Positions 38,693 to 47,802 of a stretch of 64,000 nt of DNA are shown here, piece after piece. The stretch is from Aeromicrobium camelliae (lineage in GTDB: Bacteria > Actinomycetota > Actinomycetes > Propionibacteriales > Nocardioidaceae). Location of the stretch: NCBI RefSeq assembly GCF_003850045.1, contig NZ_RQJX01000009.1:1-64000 (forward strand), given 5' to 3'. The notes below the pieces were generated by a model. The model made no database searches and was not told the DNA's origin. It worked only from the letters and a program-made list of their open reading frames with translations. Each line of letters starts with the position of its first letter. The first letter of the stretch is position 1. The translations under genes were made by a program, and so were the position numbers.

Positions 38693-39885
38693 CGCGTCCC
38701 TCCGCGCACCAGCCGCGCGGCTCGCGCGCGTTCGTGGACGGCGGGAAGCACCTCGAGGACGCGGTCGACGTCGGCGTCGGTCGAGGAATGACCGAGGCTG
38801 AAGCGCAGCGATCCGCGCGCGGCGACCTCGTCGAAGCCCATGGCAAGTAGCACGTGGCTCGGCTGCGGCACTCCGGCCGCGCACGCCGACCCGGTCGACA
38901 CCTCGACGCCCTGCGCGTCGAAGAGCATCAGCATCGCATCGCCTTCGCAGCCGGGGAACGTCACGTGGGCGATGTTGGGCAGGCGGTGATCCTGCCCGGC
39001 GTGCGGATCGCCGTTCACGACGGCATCGGGCACGATCCGGGTGATCCCGTCGACGAGCCGCTGGCGCAACCGCTCGATGCGGTCCGCCTGCTCAGCCTGA
39101 CGCGCGACGGTCAGGTCGAGCGCCGTGGCGAACGCGGCGATCAGCGCGACGCCGACGGTTCCGGACCGCAGGTCGCGCTCCTGCCCCCCGCCGTGCAGCA
39201 GCGGCGTGGGGGCGACGTCGCGCTTGATGACGAGGGCGCCGACGCCCACCGGTCCGCCGAGCTTGTGCGCGGTGACGGTCATGGCATCGAGTTCGCTGCC
39301 GGCGAAGTCCAGCGGCACGTAACCCGCCGCCTGCACGGCGTCAGAGTGCACGGGGATGCCGTGCCGACCTGCGAGCTCGACCACCTCGCGGATCGGCTGG
39401 ATCGTGCCCATCTCGTTGTTCGCCCACATCGTGGTGAGCACCGTGATGTCGTCGGGGTTCTGCTCGACCGACGCGTGCAACGCATCGAGCTGGATGCGAC
39501 CCTGCCGGTCGACCGGGGTCACGTCGATGCGGGCGCCCTCGTGAGCGGCAAGCCAGGTGACCGGGTCCAGCAGCGCGTGGTGCTCGATGGAGCTGAAGAG
39601 GATGCGCTGGCGTTCTGGCGAGCGACGCGCCCAGAACAGTCCCTTGATGGCCAGGTTGTTGGCCTCGGTGCCGCCGGACGTGAACACGACCTCGGAGGGA
39701 CGGGCGCCCAGCCGCTCCGCGATCAGTTCGCGCGACTCCTCCACGACCCGGCGAGCGGCGCGTCCGGAGGCGTGCAATGAGGAGGCGTTGCCCACGCGTC
39801 CCAGCTCGCGTGACATCACCTCGACGGCCTCGGGCAGCATCGGGGTGGTCGCGGCGTGATCGAGATACGAACGGGCGGCGTCCAT
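38689..39885 (-). CDS. cysteine desulfurase (tRNA thiolation partner)
   Basis: This 398-residue fold-I PLP enzyme removes sulfur from cysteine as a persulfide. It shows [18 protein letters not shown], the PLP contacts ([14 protein letters not shown]), [14 protein letters not shown], the Schiff-base lysine in [14 protein letters not shown], and the catalytic cysteine in [22 protein letters not shown]. The Cys loop is that of group I (IscS/NifS) enzymes. The 4-nt overlap with mnmA makes tRNA thiolation the likely job. The ATG at 39885 with GGAAA upstream is used; a GTG at 39906 is possible. Confidence 0.93.
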   Translation of the reverse strand: MDAARSYLDHAATTPMLPEAVEVMSRELGRVGNASSLHASGRAARRVVEESRELIAERLGARPSEVVFTSGGTEANNLAIKGLFWARRSPERQRILFSSIEHHALLDPVTWLAAHEGARIDVTPVDRQGRIQLDALHASVEQNPDDITVLTTMWANNEMGTIQPIREVVELAGRHGIPVHSDAVQAAGYVPLDFAGSELDAMTVTAHKLGGPVGVGALVIKRDVAPTPLLHGGGQERDLRSGTVGVALIAAFATALDLTVARQAEQADRIERLRQRLVDGITRIVPDAVVNGDPHAGQDHRLPNIAHVTFPGCEGDAMLMLFDAQGVEVSTGSACAAGVPQPSHVLLAMGFDEVAARGSLRFSLGHSSTDADVDRVLEVLPAVHERARAARLVRGGTR

Positions 39886-40049
39886 GGCGTTTCCAGCGTA
39901 CGTCACCGACCCGCAGCAACCGGAACAGGCGCGGACGCCTCGGCCGCTGGCGAGGGAGCACTCGCCCAGGCGACTTCTTCCGGTGCCGTCAGCAAACCGA
40001 GGACGCCGTCCGCTCCTGGTAGCCTCGACGGGAACTTCCGGGGGTGAGG

Positions 40050-40580
40050 ATGCCTGAGCACAGAACCGTCGCCGGTACGTCGCTCGCGGTGTGGTGGACG
40101 ACGGTGTCGATCATCGTCCTCTCCGCGTGCGGCCTCTGGCAGGCACCGTACGAGGAACAGACGGCCTGCTCGGTTCCCGCGTCGACGGCTGAGAAGGTCA
40201 TGGGGACGAATCGCTTCACGGCGACGAGCCCCGAACTCGAGGACGCGCCCCTCGCGGAGCCCGATCCCGCACGGCGCGAGCCCAGCCTCCCAGCGTGCCG
40301 CATCCACACCGACGACGCATCGCTGCTGATTCTCGCTCGCCTGTACTCAGACGACGTCACCGAGGACCGCGCGGCCTTCGTCTCTGATCAGGACGGTGCC
40401 TTCGAGCTCGCTTCAGGACAGGCACATGTCAATGCGCGCGGCGGCACGTGAGTGTGCGGCAACGTGTTCGTCAACGCCGCCTTCGAGGAACCCTTCGACG
40501 CCGATCCGGCCGACATGCGCGCTGCTCTCGAAGCCCTCGCCGACACCGTCGGCTGCTTCGACTTCGACGACCGACCGTGA
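40050..40580 (+). pseudogene. DUF3558-like lipoprotein gene with an in-frame TGA
   Basis: The ATG at 40050 follows GGGGGTGAGG and opens a lipoprotein signal ending IIVLSACG. The mature part has the cysteine spacing of small extracytoplasmic lipoproteins (TACSVP..., PACRIHTDD). The frame meets TGA at 40449 after ARGGT. It then continues, without shift, for 43 codons that still look like protein (VCGNVFVNAAFEEPFDADPADM...CFDFDDRP) and stops at 40578. A single change such as CGA or TGG to TGA explains this. The DUF3558-like label is a guess from size and cysteine pattern. No SECIS-like or readthrough signal is recognised, so inactivation or a sequence error is most likely. Confidence 0.75.
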
Positions 40581-40620
40581 CTCGCCGACGCGGGCGGTGA
40601 CGCCGAACGAACGTGACGCG

Positions 40621-41736
40621 TCAGACCGTCGCCGCGTGACGCAACGCGTCCACGGTTGCCGCCAACTCCTCGTCGCTGACACCCGTTCCGAAGGTGAACC
40701 GCACGGCGGTCTGCGCGACGGCAGGCTCATAACCCATCGCGGTCAGCACGTGGCTCGGCTCGTCCTCACCCGCCGCGCAGGCCGAGCCGCTGGAGCAGTA
40801 GATCCCGCGTTGCTCGAGGTCGAGCAGGATCGACTCGCCGCTGCGGCCGGGGAAGACGAACGAGGCGTTGCCGGGCAGCCGCCGACTCAGGTGACCGGTG
40901 AGCCGGGCCGTGGGGACGGCGGAAAGCACCTCCGCCACGAACCGGTCGCGACGCGACGACAGCGCTGACATCGACGCGGAATCGGCATTCGTCTCGAGCG
41001 CGACCGCCATCGCGACCGCGGCGGCGACGTTCTCCGTGCCCGAACGACGTCCTCGCTGCTGTCCGCCCCCGTGGACGAGCGGCTCGAACGGCACCCTGCG
41101 CCGAAGATAGAGCGCACCGATGCCTTTGGGAGTTCCGATCTTGTGCCCGGCGAGACTCATCGCCTGCACGCCGAGTCGCTCGACATCGAGATCGAGGGAT
41201 CCGGCAGCCTGCACGGCGTCGGTGTGGAACGGGACCTGATGCTCCGCGGCCACCTCGGCGAGGGCCGCGATGTCCTGGACCGTGCCCACCTCGTTGTTCG
41301 CGTACTGGATGCTCACGAGCGTCGTGTCCGGCCGGATGAGTTCGCGCAGGGACTGCGGCGACACCACGCCCTCGCGATCGACCGGGATCTCCTCGAGCTC
41401 GAAGCCCCACCGCTTCAGCCAACCCGCGGACTCGAGCACCGCCGGATGCTCGACGGCGCTGACCAGCACGTGCCGGCCCCGTGGCGCCGCGAGCGCGACG
41501 CCTTTGATGGCCGCGTTGTCGGCCTCGGTGCCGCCCGACGTGAACACGATCTCCGAGGGCCGGGCCCCGAGGCGGGCGGCCACCCTCGCCCGGGCATCCT
41601 CCAGCGCGCGGGCGGCGAGCTTGCCCGGCTCGTGCTGGCTGGCCGGATTGGCGAACTGCTGCGTGAGGTACGGCCACATCGCCTCGAGAACCTCGCGGCG
41701 GACCGGAGCTGTGGCCGCCTCGTCGAGGTAGCTCAC
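40621..41736 (-). CDS. nifS: cysteine desulfurase of the NAD operon
   Basis: This 371-residue PLP enzyme is a second, divergent cysteine desulfurase. It has YLDEAATAPVRREVLEAM, TSGGTEADNAAIKG, HTDAVQAAGSLDLD, the Schiff-base lysine in SLAGHKIGTPKGIG, and the catalytic cysteine in YCSSGSACAAGEDEPSHVLTAMG. In Bacillus and actinobacteria a NifS-like gene beside nadBCA supplies sulfur for the NadA [4Fe-4S] cluster, and the context here fits. It overlaps nadC by 4 nt and ends the nad operon. Confidence 0.92.
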   Translation of the reverse strand: MSYLDEAATAPVRREVLEAMWPYLTQQFANPASQHEPGKLAARALEDARARVAARLGARPSEIVFTSGGTEADNAAIKGVALAAPRGRHVLVSAVEHPAVLESAGWLKRWGFELEEIPVDREGVVSPQSLRELIRPDTTLVSIQYANNEVGTVQDIAALAEVAAEHQVPFHTDAVQAAGSLDLDVERLGVQAMSLAGHKIGTPKGIGALYLRRRVPFEPLVHGGGQQRGRRSGTENVAAAVAMAVALETNADSASMSALSSRRDRFVAEVLSAVPTARLTGHLSRRLPGNASFVFPGRSGESILLDLEQRGIYCSSGSACAAGEDEPSHVLTAMGYEPAVAQTAVRFTFGTGVSDEELAATVDALRHAATV

Positions 41737-42575
41737 TGCCGCACCCGGACGTCGAGCCCGAGATCGAGGGCGCGGACGCCGTGGGTCAGCGCGCCGACGC
41801 TGATGACGTCGACGCCGGTCTTCGCGATGTCGCCGATGGTGTCGAGCGTGACGCCGCCGCTCGCCTCGACGATGGCTCGACCGGCCACCAGCTCGACGCC
41901 ACGACGCAAGTCGTCGAGCGAGAAGTTGTCCAGCATGATCGTGTCGACGCCGCCCTTCAGCACCGGCTCGATCTGGTCCAGCCGGTCCACCTCGACCTCG
42001 ATATGCGTGGTGTGCGGAAGTGCAGCCCGCGCAGCACGGATCGCCTCGGTGATGTCGTCGACGAGGGCCAGGTGGTTGTCCTTGGCCATCACCGCGTCCG
42101 ACAGCGAGAACCGGTGATTGTGCCCACCGCCGCAGCGCACGGCGTGACGCTCGAGGACGCGCAGGCCGGGCGTCGTCTTGCGCGTGTCCACCACGCGCGC
42201 ACGGGTGCCTTCGACGGCGCCCACGTACTGCGCCGTCAGCGTCGCGATGCCGCTCATCCGCTGCGTGAGGTTGAGCGCGACCCGCTCGGCCCGCAGGACC
42301 GAACGGGCGGAACCCTCGACCGACGCGAGCACGTCACCGGCGGCGAAGCGCTCCCCTTCATCCCACAGCCCATGCACCTCGACCGTGCCGTCGAGGGCCG
42401 TCATCGCGACCGCGAACACCTCTCCGCCGCTGAACACGCCCGGCTCGCGTGCGACGAGATCGGCGCGAGCCACCGCGTCCGCGGGGATGAACGCCTGCGA
42501 GGTGAGGTCGCCGAACGGCGCGTCCTCCTCCAGCGCGAGGCGGACGACGCGGTCGATGTGGTCAGGGGTGAGCAT
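41733..42575 (-). CDS. nadC: nicotinate-nucleotide pyrophosphorylase (carboxylating)
   Basis: NadC converts quinolinate and PRPP to nicotinate mononucleotide with loss of CO2. The 280-residue protein shows LALEEDAPFGDLTSQAFIP, LNLTQRMSGIATLTAQYV, RVVDTRKTTPGLRVLERHAVRCGGGHNHRFSLSD split over the active site, and DTIMLDNFSLDDL. The ATG at 42575 shares one base with the nadB stop (TGATG); an upstream in-frame ATG at 42587 lies inside nadB. Third gene of the nad operon. Confidence 0.96.
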   Translation of the reverse strand: MLTPDHIDRVVRLALEEDAPFGDLTSQAFIPADAVARADLVAREPGVFSGGEVFAVAMTALDGTVEVHGLWDEGERFAAGDVLASVEGSARSVLRAERVALNLTQRMSGIATLTAQYVGAVEGTRARVVDTRKTTPGLRVLERHAVRCGGGHNHRFSLSDAVMAKDNHLALVDDITEAIRAARAALPHTTHIEVEVDRLDQIEPVLKGGVDTIMLDNFSLDDLRRGVELVAGRAIVEASGGVTLDTIGDIAKTGVDVISVGALTHGVRALDLGLDVRVRQ

Positions 42576-44080
42576 CAGGCCTCCCAACGCACGAACGAGT
42601 GCCGAACCGATCGTGCGACATCCGGGGCGTCGGTACGCCAGTGAGCACCACGCGACTCCTCGCGGGCGAGCGCGGCGGCAGCGACCGCGCGTGCGACGAG
42701 GAGCAGGTTGGCGTCCTCGGCGGACTTCACATCCGTGGGGCTCGCCACCTGCCAGGTGGTGAGGGTCTGCAGGGCGCGGTCGAGCAGGGCGCCCTCGCGC
42801 TCGAGGCCGAGCGCCTCCCAGGCGAGCTGCTGGATGTCATCGCGACCGCACCACCGGTCGGCACCGGCGGCGCGGAGCACGATCGGCTCCTCACCCGACG
42901 TCAGGGTCGGCGTTGACGACGCGCTTTGCTCGATGAGGCCGTCGACCACGCGGCGGCCGAAGACCGCACCTTCCAGCAACGAGTTCGAGGCGAGGCGGTT
43001 GGCTCCGTGCAGCCCCGTCCACGCGACCTCGCCGACGGCCAGCAGACCGGGCACGCTCGTGCGTCCCCACAGATCCGTGGCGACGCCTCCCATGACGTAG
43101 TGGGCGGCGGGGGTGACGGGCACCGGTTCCACGGACCAGTCGATTCCCCGACCGCGGACCGTCGCGTCGATCGTGGGGAACCGACGGGCGAGGAAGTCGG
43201 CGCCGAGAGCCGTCGCATCCAGATGGACGGGCGCTCCGTTCTGCACCGCCATCTGGCGGGCGATGGCCCGGGCGACGACGTCACGGGGAGCCAGCTCGGC
43301 GTCGGGGTGGACGTCGAGCATGAAGCGGTGACCGTGCACGTCCCGCAGGACGGCGCCCTCCCCTCGCACCGCCTCCGAGACGAGGACGTTGCCGCCGACG
43401 GCGAGCGAGGTGGGGTGGAATTGCACGAATTCGACGTCGGCGAGGACCGCGCCCGCGCGAAGTGCGAGGGCGAGACCGTCGCCGGTCGCCACCGCGGGGT
43501 TGGTCGTGTACGGGTACAGATGTCCGGCGCCCCCGGTGGCGAGGACGACGGCGTCGGTGTCGAGTTGCTCGCCGTCGAGGAGGTGCACACCGTGCACCCG
43601 GCCGTCCCGCACGAGCAGGTCGGCGACCATCGTGTGCTCGCGGACGTCGATTCCTGCCTCGAGCGCGCGGGCGACGAGCGCGCCGACGATGGCCGCGCCC
43701 GTGGCGTCGCCGTCCGCATGCAGGATGCGGGCACGCGAGTGCGCGGCTTCCAGACCGCGGGCGAGCCGGCCGTCGCTGACGTCGAAACGCACGCCCGCCG
43801 CGATGAGCTCGGCGACGGTCTCCGTCCCCGCGGCGCAGACTGCTTCGGCGGACGTCGGTTCGCTCAGACCCGCACCCGCGCGCAGGGTGTCGGCGACGTG
43901 GCTGCTGACCGAGTCGTCGTCAGCGGTCACGGCCGCGATCCCGCCTTGCGCATAGCGCGTGTTGCTCTCGGTGAGCAGCGACTTGGTGATCACCGTGACG
44001 TCGAGGCCACGCGCGTGGGCCGCGAGGGCCGCGGTGAGTCCCGCCACCCCGCTCCCCACCACGATGAGACGCTCGGTCAT
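42575..44080 (-). CDS. nadB: L-aspartate oxidase
   Basis: NadB oxidises L-aspartate to iminoaspartate, the substrate of NadA. The 501-residue flavoprotein begins with the dinucleotide-binding VGSGVAGLTAALAA. It has TRYAQGGIAAV, ATGGAGHLYPYTTNP, FVQFHPTSL, the active-site HYVMGGVATDLWGRTSVPGLLAVGE segment, and a helical C-terminal domain as in the fumarate reductase/succinate dehydrogenase family. It lies 12 nt after nadA. Confidence 0.96.
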   Translation of the reverse strand: MTERLIVVGSGVAGLTAALAAHARGLDVTVITKSLLTESNTRYAQGGIAAVTADDDSVSSHVADTLRAGAGLSEPTSAEAVCAAGTETVAELIAAGVRFDVSDGRLARGLEAAHSRARILHADGDATGAAIVGALVARALEAGIDVREHTMVADLLVRDGRVHGVHLLDGEQLDTDAVVLATGGAGHLYPYTTNPAVATGDGLALALRAGAVLADVEFVQFHPTSLAVGGNVLVSEAVRGEGAVLRDVHGHRFMLDVHPDAELAPRDVVARAIARQMAVQNGAPVHLDATALGADFLARRFPTIDATVRGRGIDWSVEPVPVTPAAHYVMGGVATDLWGRTSVPGLLAVGEVAWTGLHGANRLASNSLLEGAVFGRRVVDGLIEQSASSTPTLTSGEEPIVLRAAGADRWCGRDDIQQLAWEALGLEREGALLDRALQTLTTWQVASPTDVKSAEDANLLLVARAVAAAALAREESRGAHWRTDAPDVARSVRHSFVRWEA

Positions 44081-44092
44081 GTCATCCTCCGC

Positions 44093-45352
44093 TCAGCGCG
44101 GCTTGGCCGCCAGCATGCGTTCCAGAGCGACTTTGGCGTCGCGCGCGACGTCCTCGTCCACGCTGATCTGGTTGCGGACCTCACCGTCCACGAGGCCGTC
44201 GAGCACCCACGCGAGATACCCGGGGTGAATCCGGTACATCGTCGAGCACGGGCACACCACCGGGTCGAGGCAGAAGATCGTCCGATCGGGGTACTGCGCC
44301 GCGAGCCGGTTCACGAGGTTGATCTCGGTGCCGATGGCGATGACGTCGCCGGGCTCGCTGGCCTCGACGAAGGTCCGGATCGCGTCCGTGGAACCGGCGG
44401 CGTCGGCCGCATCGACGACGGGCTTGGGGCACTCCGGGTGCACGATCACCTTGCAGCCCTCGTACTGTGCGCGCGCCTGCTCGATCTGCTCCACGGTGAA
44501 GCGCTTGTGCACGGAGCAGAAGCCGTGCCAGAGCAGCACCTTCGCATCGCGCAGCGTCTCCTCGGTCTGCCCCAGCCCGGGCTTGTGGACATTGATCATG
44601 GGGATCTGCTCGAGCGGGATGCCCATCGCCGACGCCGTGTTGCGTCCCAGGTGCTGGTCGGGGAAGAACAACACGCGCTGAGCCCGTTCGAACGCCCACT
44701 CGAGGACCGTCGCGGCGTTCGAGGACGTGCACACGATGCCACCGTGCCGCCCGCAGAAGGCCTTCAGCGCCGCCGACGAGTTCATGTAGGTGACCGGCAT
44801 CAACGGCATCCGCCCCTCGGCGTCCGGCTCGGTGCCGTACAGCTCGACGAGCTCCTCCCACGCCGTCTCGACCGCGTCCTCGTCGGCCATATCGGCCATC
44901 GAGCAGCCGGCCGCGAGGTTCGGCAGGATGACGCGCTGCTCGGTTCCGGCGAGGATGTCCGCCGTCTCAGCCATGAAGTGCACGCCGCAGAACACGATCG
45001 ACTCGGCCTCCGGACGCGTCAGCGCAGCGTTGGCCAACTGGAACGAGTCGCCCACGAAGTCGGCGTACTGCACGACCTCGTCGCGCTGGTAGAAGTGCCC
45101 CAGGATCACGAGCTTGTCGCCCAGCGTCGCCTTGGCGGACCGGATGCGCGCGTGCAGCTCCTCGTCGCTCATCCGCTGGTAGGCCGCAGGAAGCTGGCCG
45201 GGGCGCACCACCGGCAGCGGGTTCGCGTCCGAGCTGGACGCGCCCGGACCGTAGCCGGGCATCGCGTCGAACTCCCACGGTCCCTTGGCCAGCTCGACGT
45301 CGCAGCTCTGCGACGGGCTGCCTTCGATCCGGTCGGTGACGGACAGAGTCAT
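44093..45352 (-). CDS. nadA: quinolinate synthase
   Basis: NadA condenses iminoaspartate with dihydroxyacetone phosphate to quinolinate, using a [4Fe-4S] cluster. The 419-residue protein is the long type. The cluster cysteines can be read in IVFCGVHFMAETADIL, AALKAFCGRHGGI and VVCPCSTMYRI. YQRDEVVQYADFVGDS, HPECP and GTEINLVNRL are also conserved. The ATG at 45352 overlaps the stop of the regulator gene by 4 nt; the frame upstream is a shadow. Confidence 0.96.
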   Translation of the reverse strand: MTLSVTDRIEGSPSQSCDVELAKGPWEFDAMPGYGPGASSSDANPLPVVRPGQLPAAYQRMSDEELHARIRSAKATLGDKLVILGHFYQRDEVVQYADFVGDSFQLANAALTRPEAESIVFCGVHFMAETADILAGTEQRVILPNLAAGCSMADMADEDAVETAWEELVELYGTEPDAEGRMPLMPVTYMNSSAALKAFCGRHGGIVCTSSNAATVLEWAFERAQRVLFFPDQHLGRNTASAMGIPLEQIPMINVHKPGLGQTEETLRDAKVLLWHGFCSVHKRFTVEQIEQARAQYEGCKVIVHPECPKPVVDAADAAGSTDAIRTFVEASEPGDVIAIGTEINLVNRLAAQYPDRTIFCLDPVVCPCSTMYRIHPGYLAWVLDGLVDGEVRNQISVDEDVARDAKVALERMLAAKPR

Positions 45353-46041
45353 GCTGTCTCCTCGATGGTGAGGGTGGCGCGCGGGCGCGCCAGGTTGGAT
45401 CGGTAGAGCGCAGGGGGTCGGTGACTGGTGCCGGTGAGGTGGCGACCGGTCGGCTCGACAGTGCCTTGGGCGAGGATCTGGCGACGGAAATTGGCCGGGT
45501 CGAGCCGTCGTCCGAGCACCGCCTCGTAGACCTCGCGCAGCTGGGCGAGCGTGAACTCGTCGGTGAGAAAGGCGTGGGCGATCGGCGAGTAGGTGATCTT
45601 GGCGCGCAGCCGGTCGAGCGCGTACCGCACGATCACGTCGTGGTCGAAGGCCAACCCGCGCACCTCGTCCGCCGGGAACCACTCGACGTTCTCCCCGTCG
45701 ATGGCCTGTGCGTCCTCGTCCGGACGTACGAGAGTCCAGTACACGATCGAGACGACGCGATCGCCTGGGGACCTGTCCACGTCACCGAAGGCGTAGAGCT
45801 GCTCGAGGTAGCGAGGGGCGAGACCGGTGGTCCGCGCCAAGGTCGCGCGCGCGGAGGCGGCGAGGTCCTGGTCGTCCTCCAGCGGGCCGCCGGGCAGAGC
45901 CCACAGGCCCTCGTAGGGCTCGCGGATGCGACGGACGAGCGGGAGCCACACCGTCGGCCGTCCCGTTCGGAGGTGGGGACGCAGGGCGAACACCACGGTC
46001 GAGACGGCCAACGAGAGCCGCTGCTGGGTGGTGTCGGACAT
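45349..46041 (-). CDS. nrtR: NrtR-type Nudix-related regulator of NAD synthesis
   Basis: This 230-residue protein has an N-terminal Nudix fold (LWALPGGPLEDDQDLAASARATLARTTGL at about 50-79) in which the catalytic REUXEE core is replaced by ARATLAR. Hydrolysis is therefore unlikely. Residues about 150-205 (YSPIAHAFLTDEFTLAQLREVYEAVLGRRLDPANFRRQIL) are the winged helix of the NrtR family, which senses ADP-ribose or NAD-related ligands and represses NAD genes. It is the first gene of the operon with nadA, so it most likely autoregulates. AAGGAAG lies 6 nt before the ATG at 46041. Confidence 0.93.
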   Translation of the reverse strand: MSDTTQQRLSLAVSTVVFALRPHLRTGRPTVWLPLVRRIREPYEGLWALPGGPLEDDQDLAASARATLARTTGLAPRYLEQLYAFGDVDRSPGDRVVSIVYWTLVRPDEDAQAIDGENVEWFPADEVRGLAFDHDVIVRYALDRLRAKITYSPIAHAFLTDEFTLAQLREVYEAVLGRRLDPANFRRQILAQGTVEPTGRHLTGTSHRPPALYRSNLARPRATLTIEETA

Positions 46042-46052
46042 GAGCCACTTCC

Positions 46053-46098
46053 TTAAGGTGCTTCCGACACTATGCACCCGGGCTTTTTGTCACGTCAA
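46053..46098 (-). promoter_or_regulatory. nrtR-nadABC promoter and putative operator
   Basis: TTGACG (46098-46093) and CATAGT (46074-46069) are 18 nt apart on the minus strand, a good -35/-10 pair. Overlapping and following the -10 box, TTAAGGTG and GACACTA (46053-46073) form an imperfect inverted repeat that could be the regulator binding site. The repeat is weak, so only the promoter is well supported. Confidence 0.6.
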
Positions 46099-46100
46099 CC

Positions 46101-47663
46101 CTAAGTCCGGAGCGTGATCGACTCCGGCGTTTCAGGAGTCGCTCCGAAGCCTGATTGCGGGTCCAGGCCCGTGCGCATACGCCACGCCACCAGAGCGAGC
46201 GACAGCGCCGCGACGTGGTCGCTGCGGTTCAGGTCCACGCCGAGGAGCCGTTCGATGCGCGCGAGCCGGGCGTACAGCGATTGGCGGCGGATGCCCAGCA
46301 GGTCGGCGGCCTCGCGCTTCGAGCCGCGGCATGCCACGAACGCGTCCAACGTCCTGACGAGCTGCGACGCGTGCGCGCGGTCATGGTCGATCAGTTCACC
46401 CATCTGCTCCGTCACGAAATCGCTCACGGCAGCCGAGTCGACGCGGGCCAGGAGCCGCTGAAGCCCCACATCGCGTTGCAGGAGGGTGCCCGTCTGCTGA
46501 CCGATCGTGCGGGCGAAACGGACGACCTCACGGGCGCTGCGAATCGCGTCGGACAGGTCGCCAGGCTCGGTGACCGGCCGCCCGAAACCGAGCAGTGGCG
46601 CACTCGCGCGGAGCGTCGCCAGCCGGGACGCCACCTCTGCCGCATGCTCCCGTAGCCGGTGCGGTGCCGGAGCGCCCCGGCCGAGCACGACGACATGCGT
46701 GCTGATCGACCCCACCAGCACCCTGCCCCAGGTCGGTGCGAACGCCTCCTCGGCGGCGGCCACCTCGTCGACGATCGGCCGGCGCGGATCGGCGTCGACG
46801 ACGGCGACCGTCGCGCCCTGCCACCGTTCCCCGGCGGCCCAGCCGGCCTCCGTCAGGCGACGGAGAACGTCGCCGGACGAGAGCAAGGTCCCGGCGGCCA
46901 GGTCCGCGACGAGCGACTGCGCCAGCGAAGGACGCGCGACGGCGCCCGTGTAGCGCGACAACTCCAACGCCACCGCGACGGCGCCCCGTTCGGCGACCGC
47001 TTGACGGTGCCGCGTCTGCTGCCCGCGCAGGATGAGCGTTCCCAGCGGCCCGGTGGCGCCACGGACCTGCGCGGCGACGTGCTGCGTCGCAGAGACGGTG
47101 GACGAGATCCGGCTACGTTCGACGAGTTGGCCTTCGAGGCCGAGGAACTCGACCTCGCAACCGGCGGAGCGGGAGACGGCGTCCAGGAGCGATCGCAGGC
47201 CCTCCCCCGCGAGCACGACGGCCAGCAGGTCGTCCCACGAGTGCTCCCCGTAACGGTAAGCCCCGAGTTTGCGTTGCAGGACCAGATCGTGAAAGTCCTC
47301 CACCATCCGCTCGAACGGCACGACGGAGTGCAGCGTCACGAACACGAGGCCCTGTCGTCGCGCCTCGTCGAGCATCGAGTCGGGGACGGAGAAGAACGAA
47401 CGGCCCATTTCCATCACCACGGCGACGCACCCCGCCTCGGCGACCTCTCGCACGTACGACGCCAGTTGTTCCGACGTCCGTCCGTGCAGGCCGAGGCCGC
47501 TGGTGAGCAGCACCTCGCCCCCGGCCAGCAACGAGCCCATCTCGAAGACCTCGGACGAGTGCACCCACCGCACCATGGCCCTTTCCGGGTCCCCGGTGTG
47601 CACGACCGGATCGGCAGCGCGGAACGCCGGCATCTGGAGCACTTCGGCGAGCGGGATCAGCAT
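46101..47663 (-). CDS. PucR-family transcriptional regulator
   Basis: This 520-residue regulator has an N-terminal PucR purine-catabolism domain (about 10-130: AGGEVLLTSGLGL...VAVVMEMGRSFFSVPDSML), a GGDEF-like middle region, and a C-terminal PucR helix-turn-helix (about 450-500: LDAFVACRGSKREAADLLGIRRQSLYARLARIERLLGVDL). PucR proteins activate purine or amine catabolic genes in response to a metabolite. The divergent neighbours are cytosine deaminase and its permease, the likely targets. AGGAGG is 5 nt before the ATG at 47663. Confidence 0.92.
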   Translation of the reverse strand: MLIPLAEVLQMPAFRAADPVVHTGDPERAMVRWVHSSEVFEMGSLLAGGEVLLTSGLGLHGRTSEQLASYVREVAEAGCVAVVMEMGRSFFSVPDSMLDEARRQGLVFVTLHSVVPFERMVEDFHDLVLQRKLGAYRYGEHSWDDLLAVVLAGEGLRSLLDAVSRSAGCEVEFLGLEGQLVERSRISSTVSATQHVAAQVRGATGPLGTLILRGQQTRHRQAVAERGAVAVALELSRYTGAVARPSLAQSLVADLAAGTLLSSGDVLRRLTEAGWAAGERWQGATVAVVDADPRRPIVDEVAAAEEAFAPTWGRVLVGSISTHVVVLGRGAPAPHRLREHAAEVASRLATLRASAPLLGFGRPVTEPGDLSDAIRSAREVVRFARTIGQQTGTLLQRDVGLQRLLARVDSAAVSDFVTEQMGELIDHDRAHASQLVRTLDAFVACRGSKREAADLLGIRRQSLYARLARIERLLGVDLNRSDHVAALSLALVAWRMRTGLDPQSGFGATPETPESITLRT

Positions 47664-47722
47664 CGAGACCTCCTGGTACGACCGCAGGCCGAACGCGATG
47701 TCAGGCAGATCGGCCGTGGATG

Positions 47723-47737
47723 GGGACAGTATGTCCC
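47723..47737. promoter_or_regulatory. palindrome in the pucR-codA intergenic region
   Basis: GGGAC-AGTAT-GTCCC is a perfect 5-bp inverted repeat over a 5-nt centre, located midway in the 139-nt divergent gap between the regulator and cytosine deaminase genes. It is a candidate operator. No clear -35/-10 pairs can be assigned in this gap. Confidence 0.45.
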
Positions 47738-47802
47738 TTTACCGTCGCGGCTGGACATGGTGCAGTGGCGTACATCACATCCTTTCTGTTCAGGAGCACT
47801 CC

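Noticed and set aside
40449-40451. TGA in the lipoprotein gene as a selenocysteine codon
   Set aside because: No SECIS-like hairpin or selenocysteine genes are visible and the context is not a known selenoprotein. A nonsense change or sequence error is simpler.
40396-40968. 190-codon plus-strand ORF overlapping the broken lipoprotein and the desulfurase
   Set aside because: It begins inside the lipoprotein domain in another frame, runs antisense into nifS, and lacks a ribosome binding site.
45349-46041. NrtR as an active Nudix hydrolase
   Set aside because: The Nudix box lacks the REUXEE residues that bind metal, and a winged helix follows, so a regulator is the better reading.
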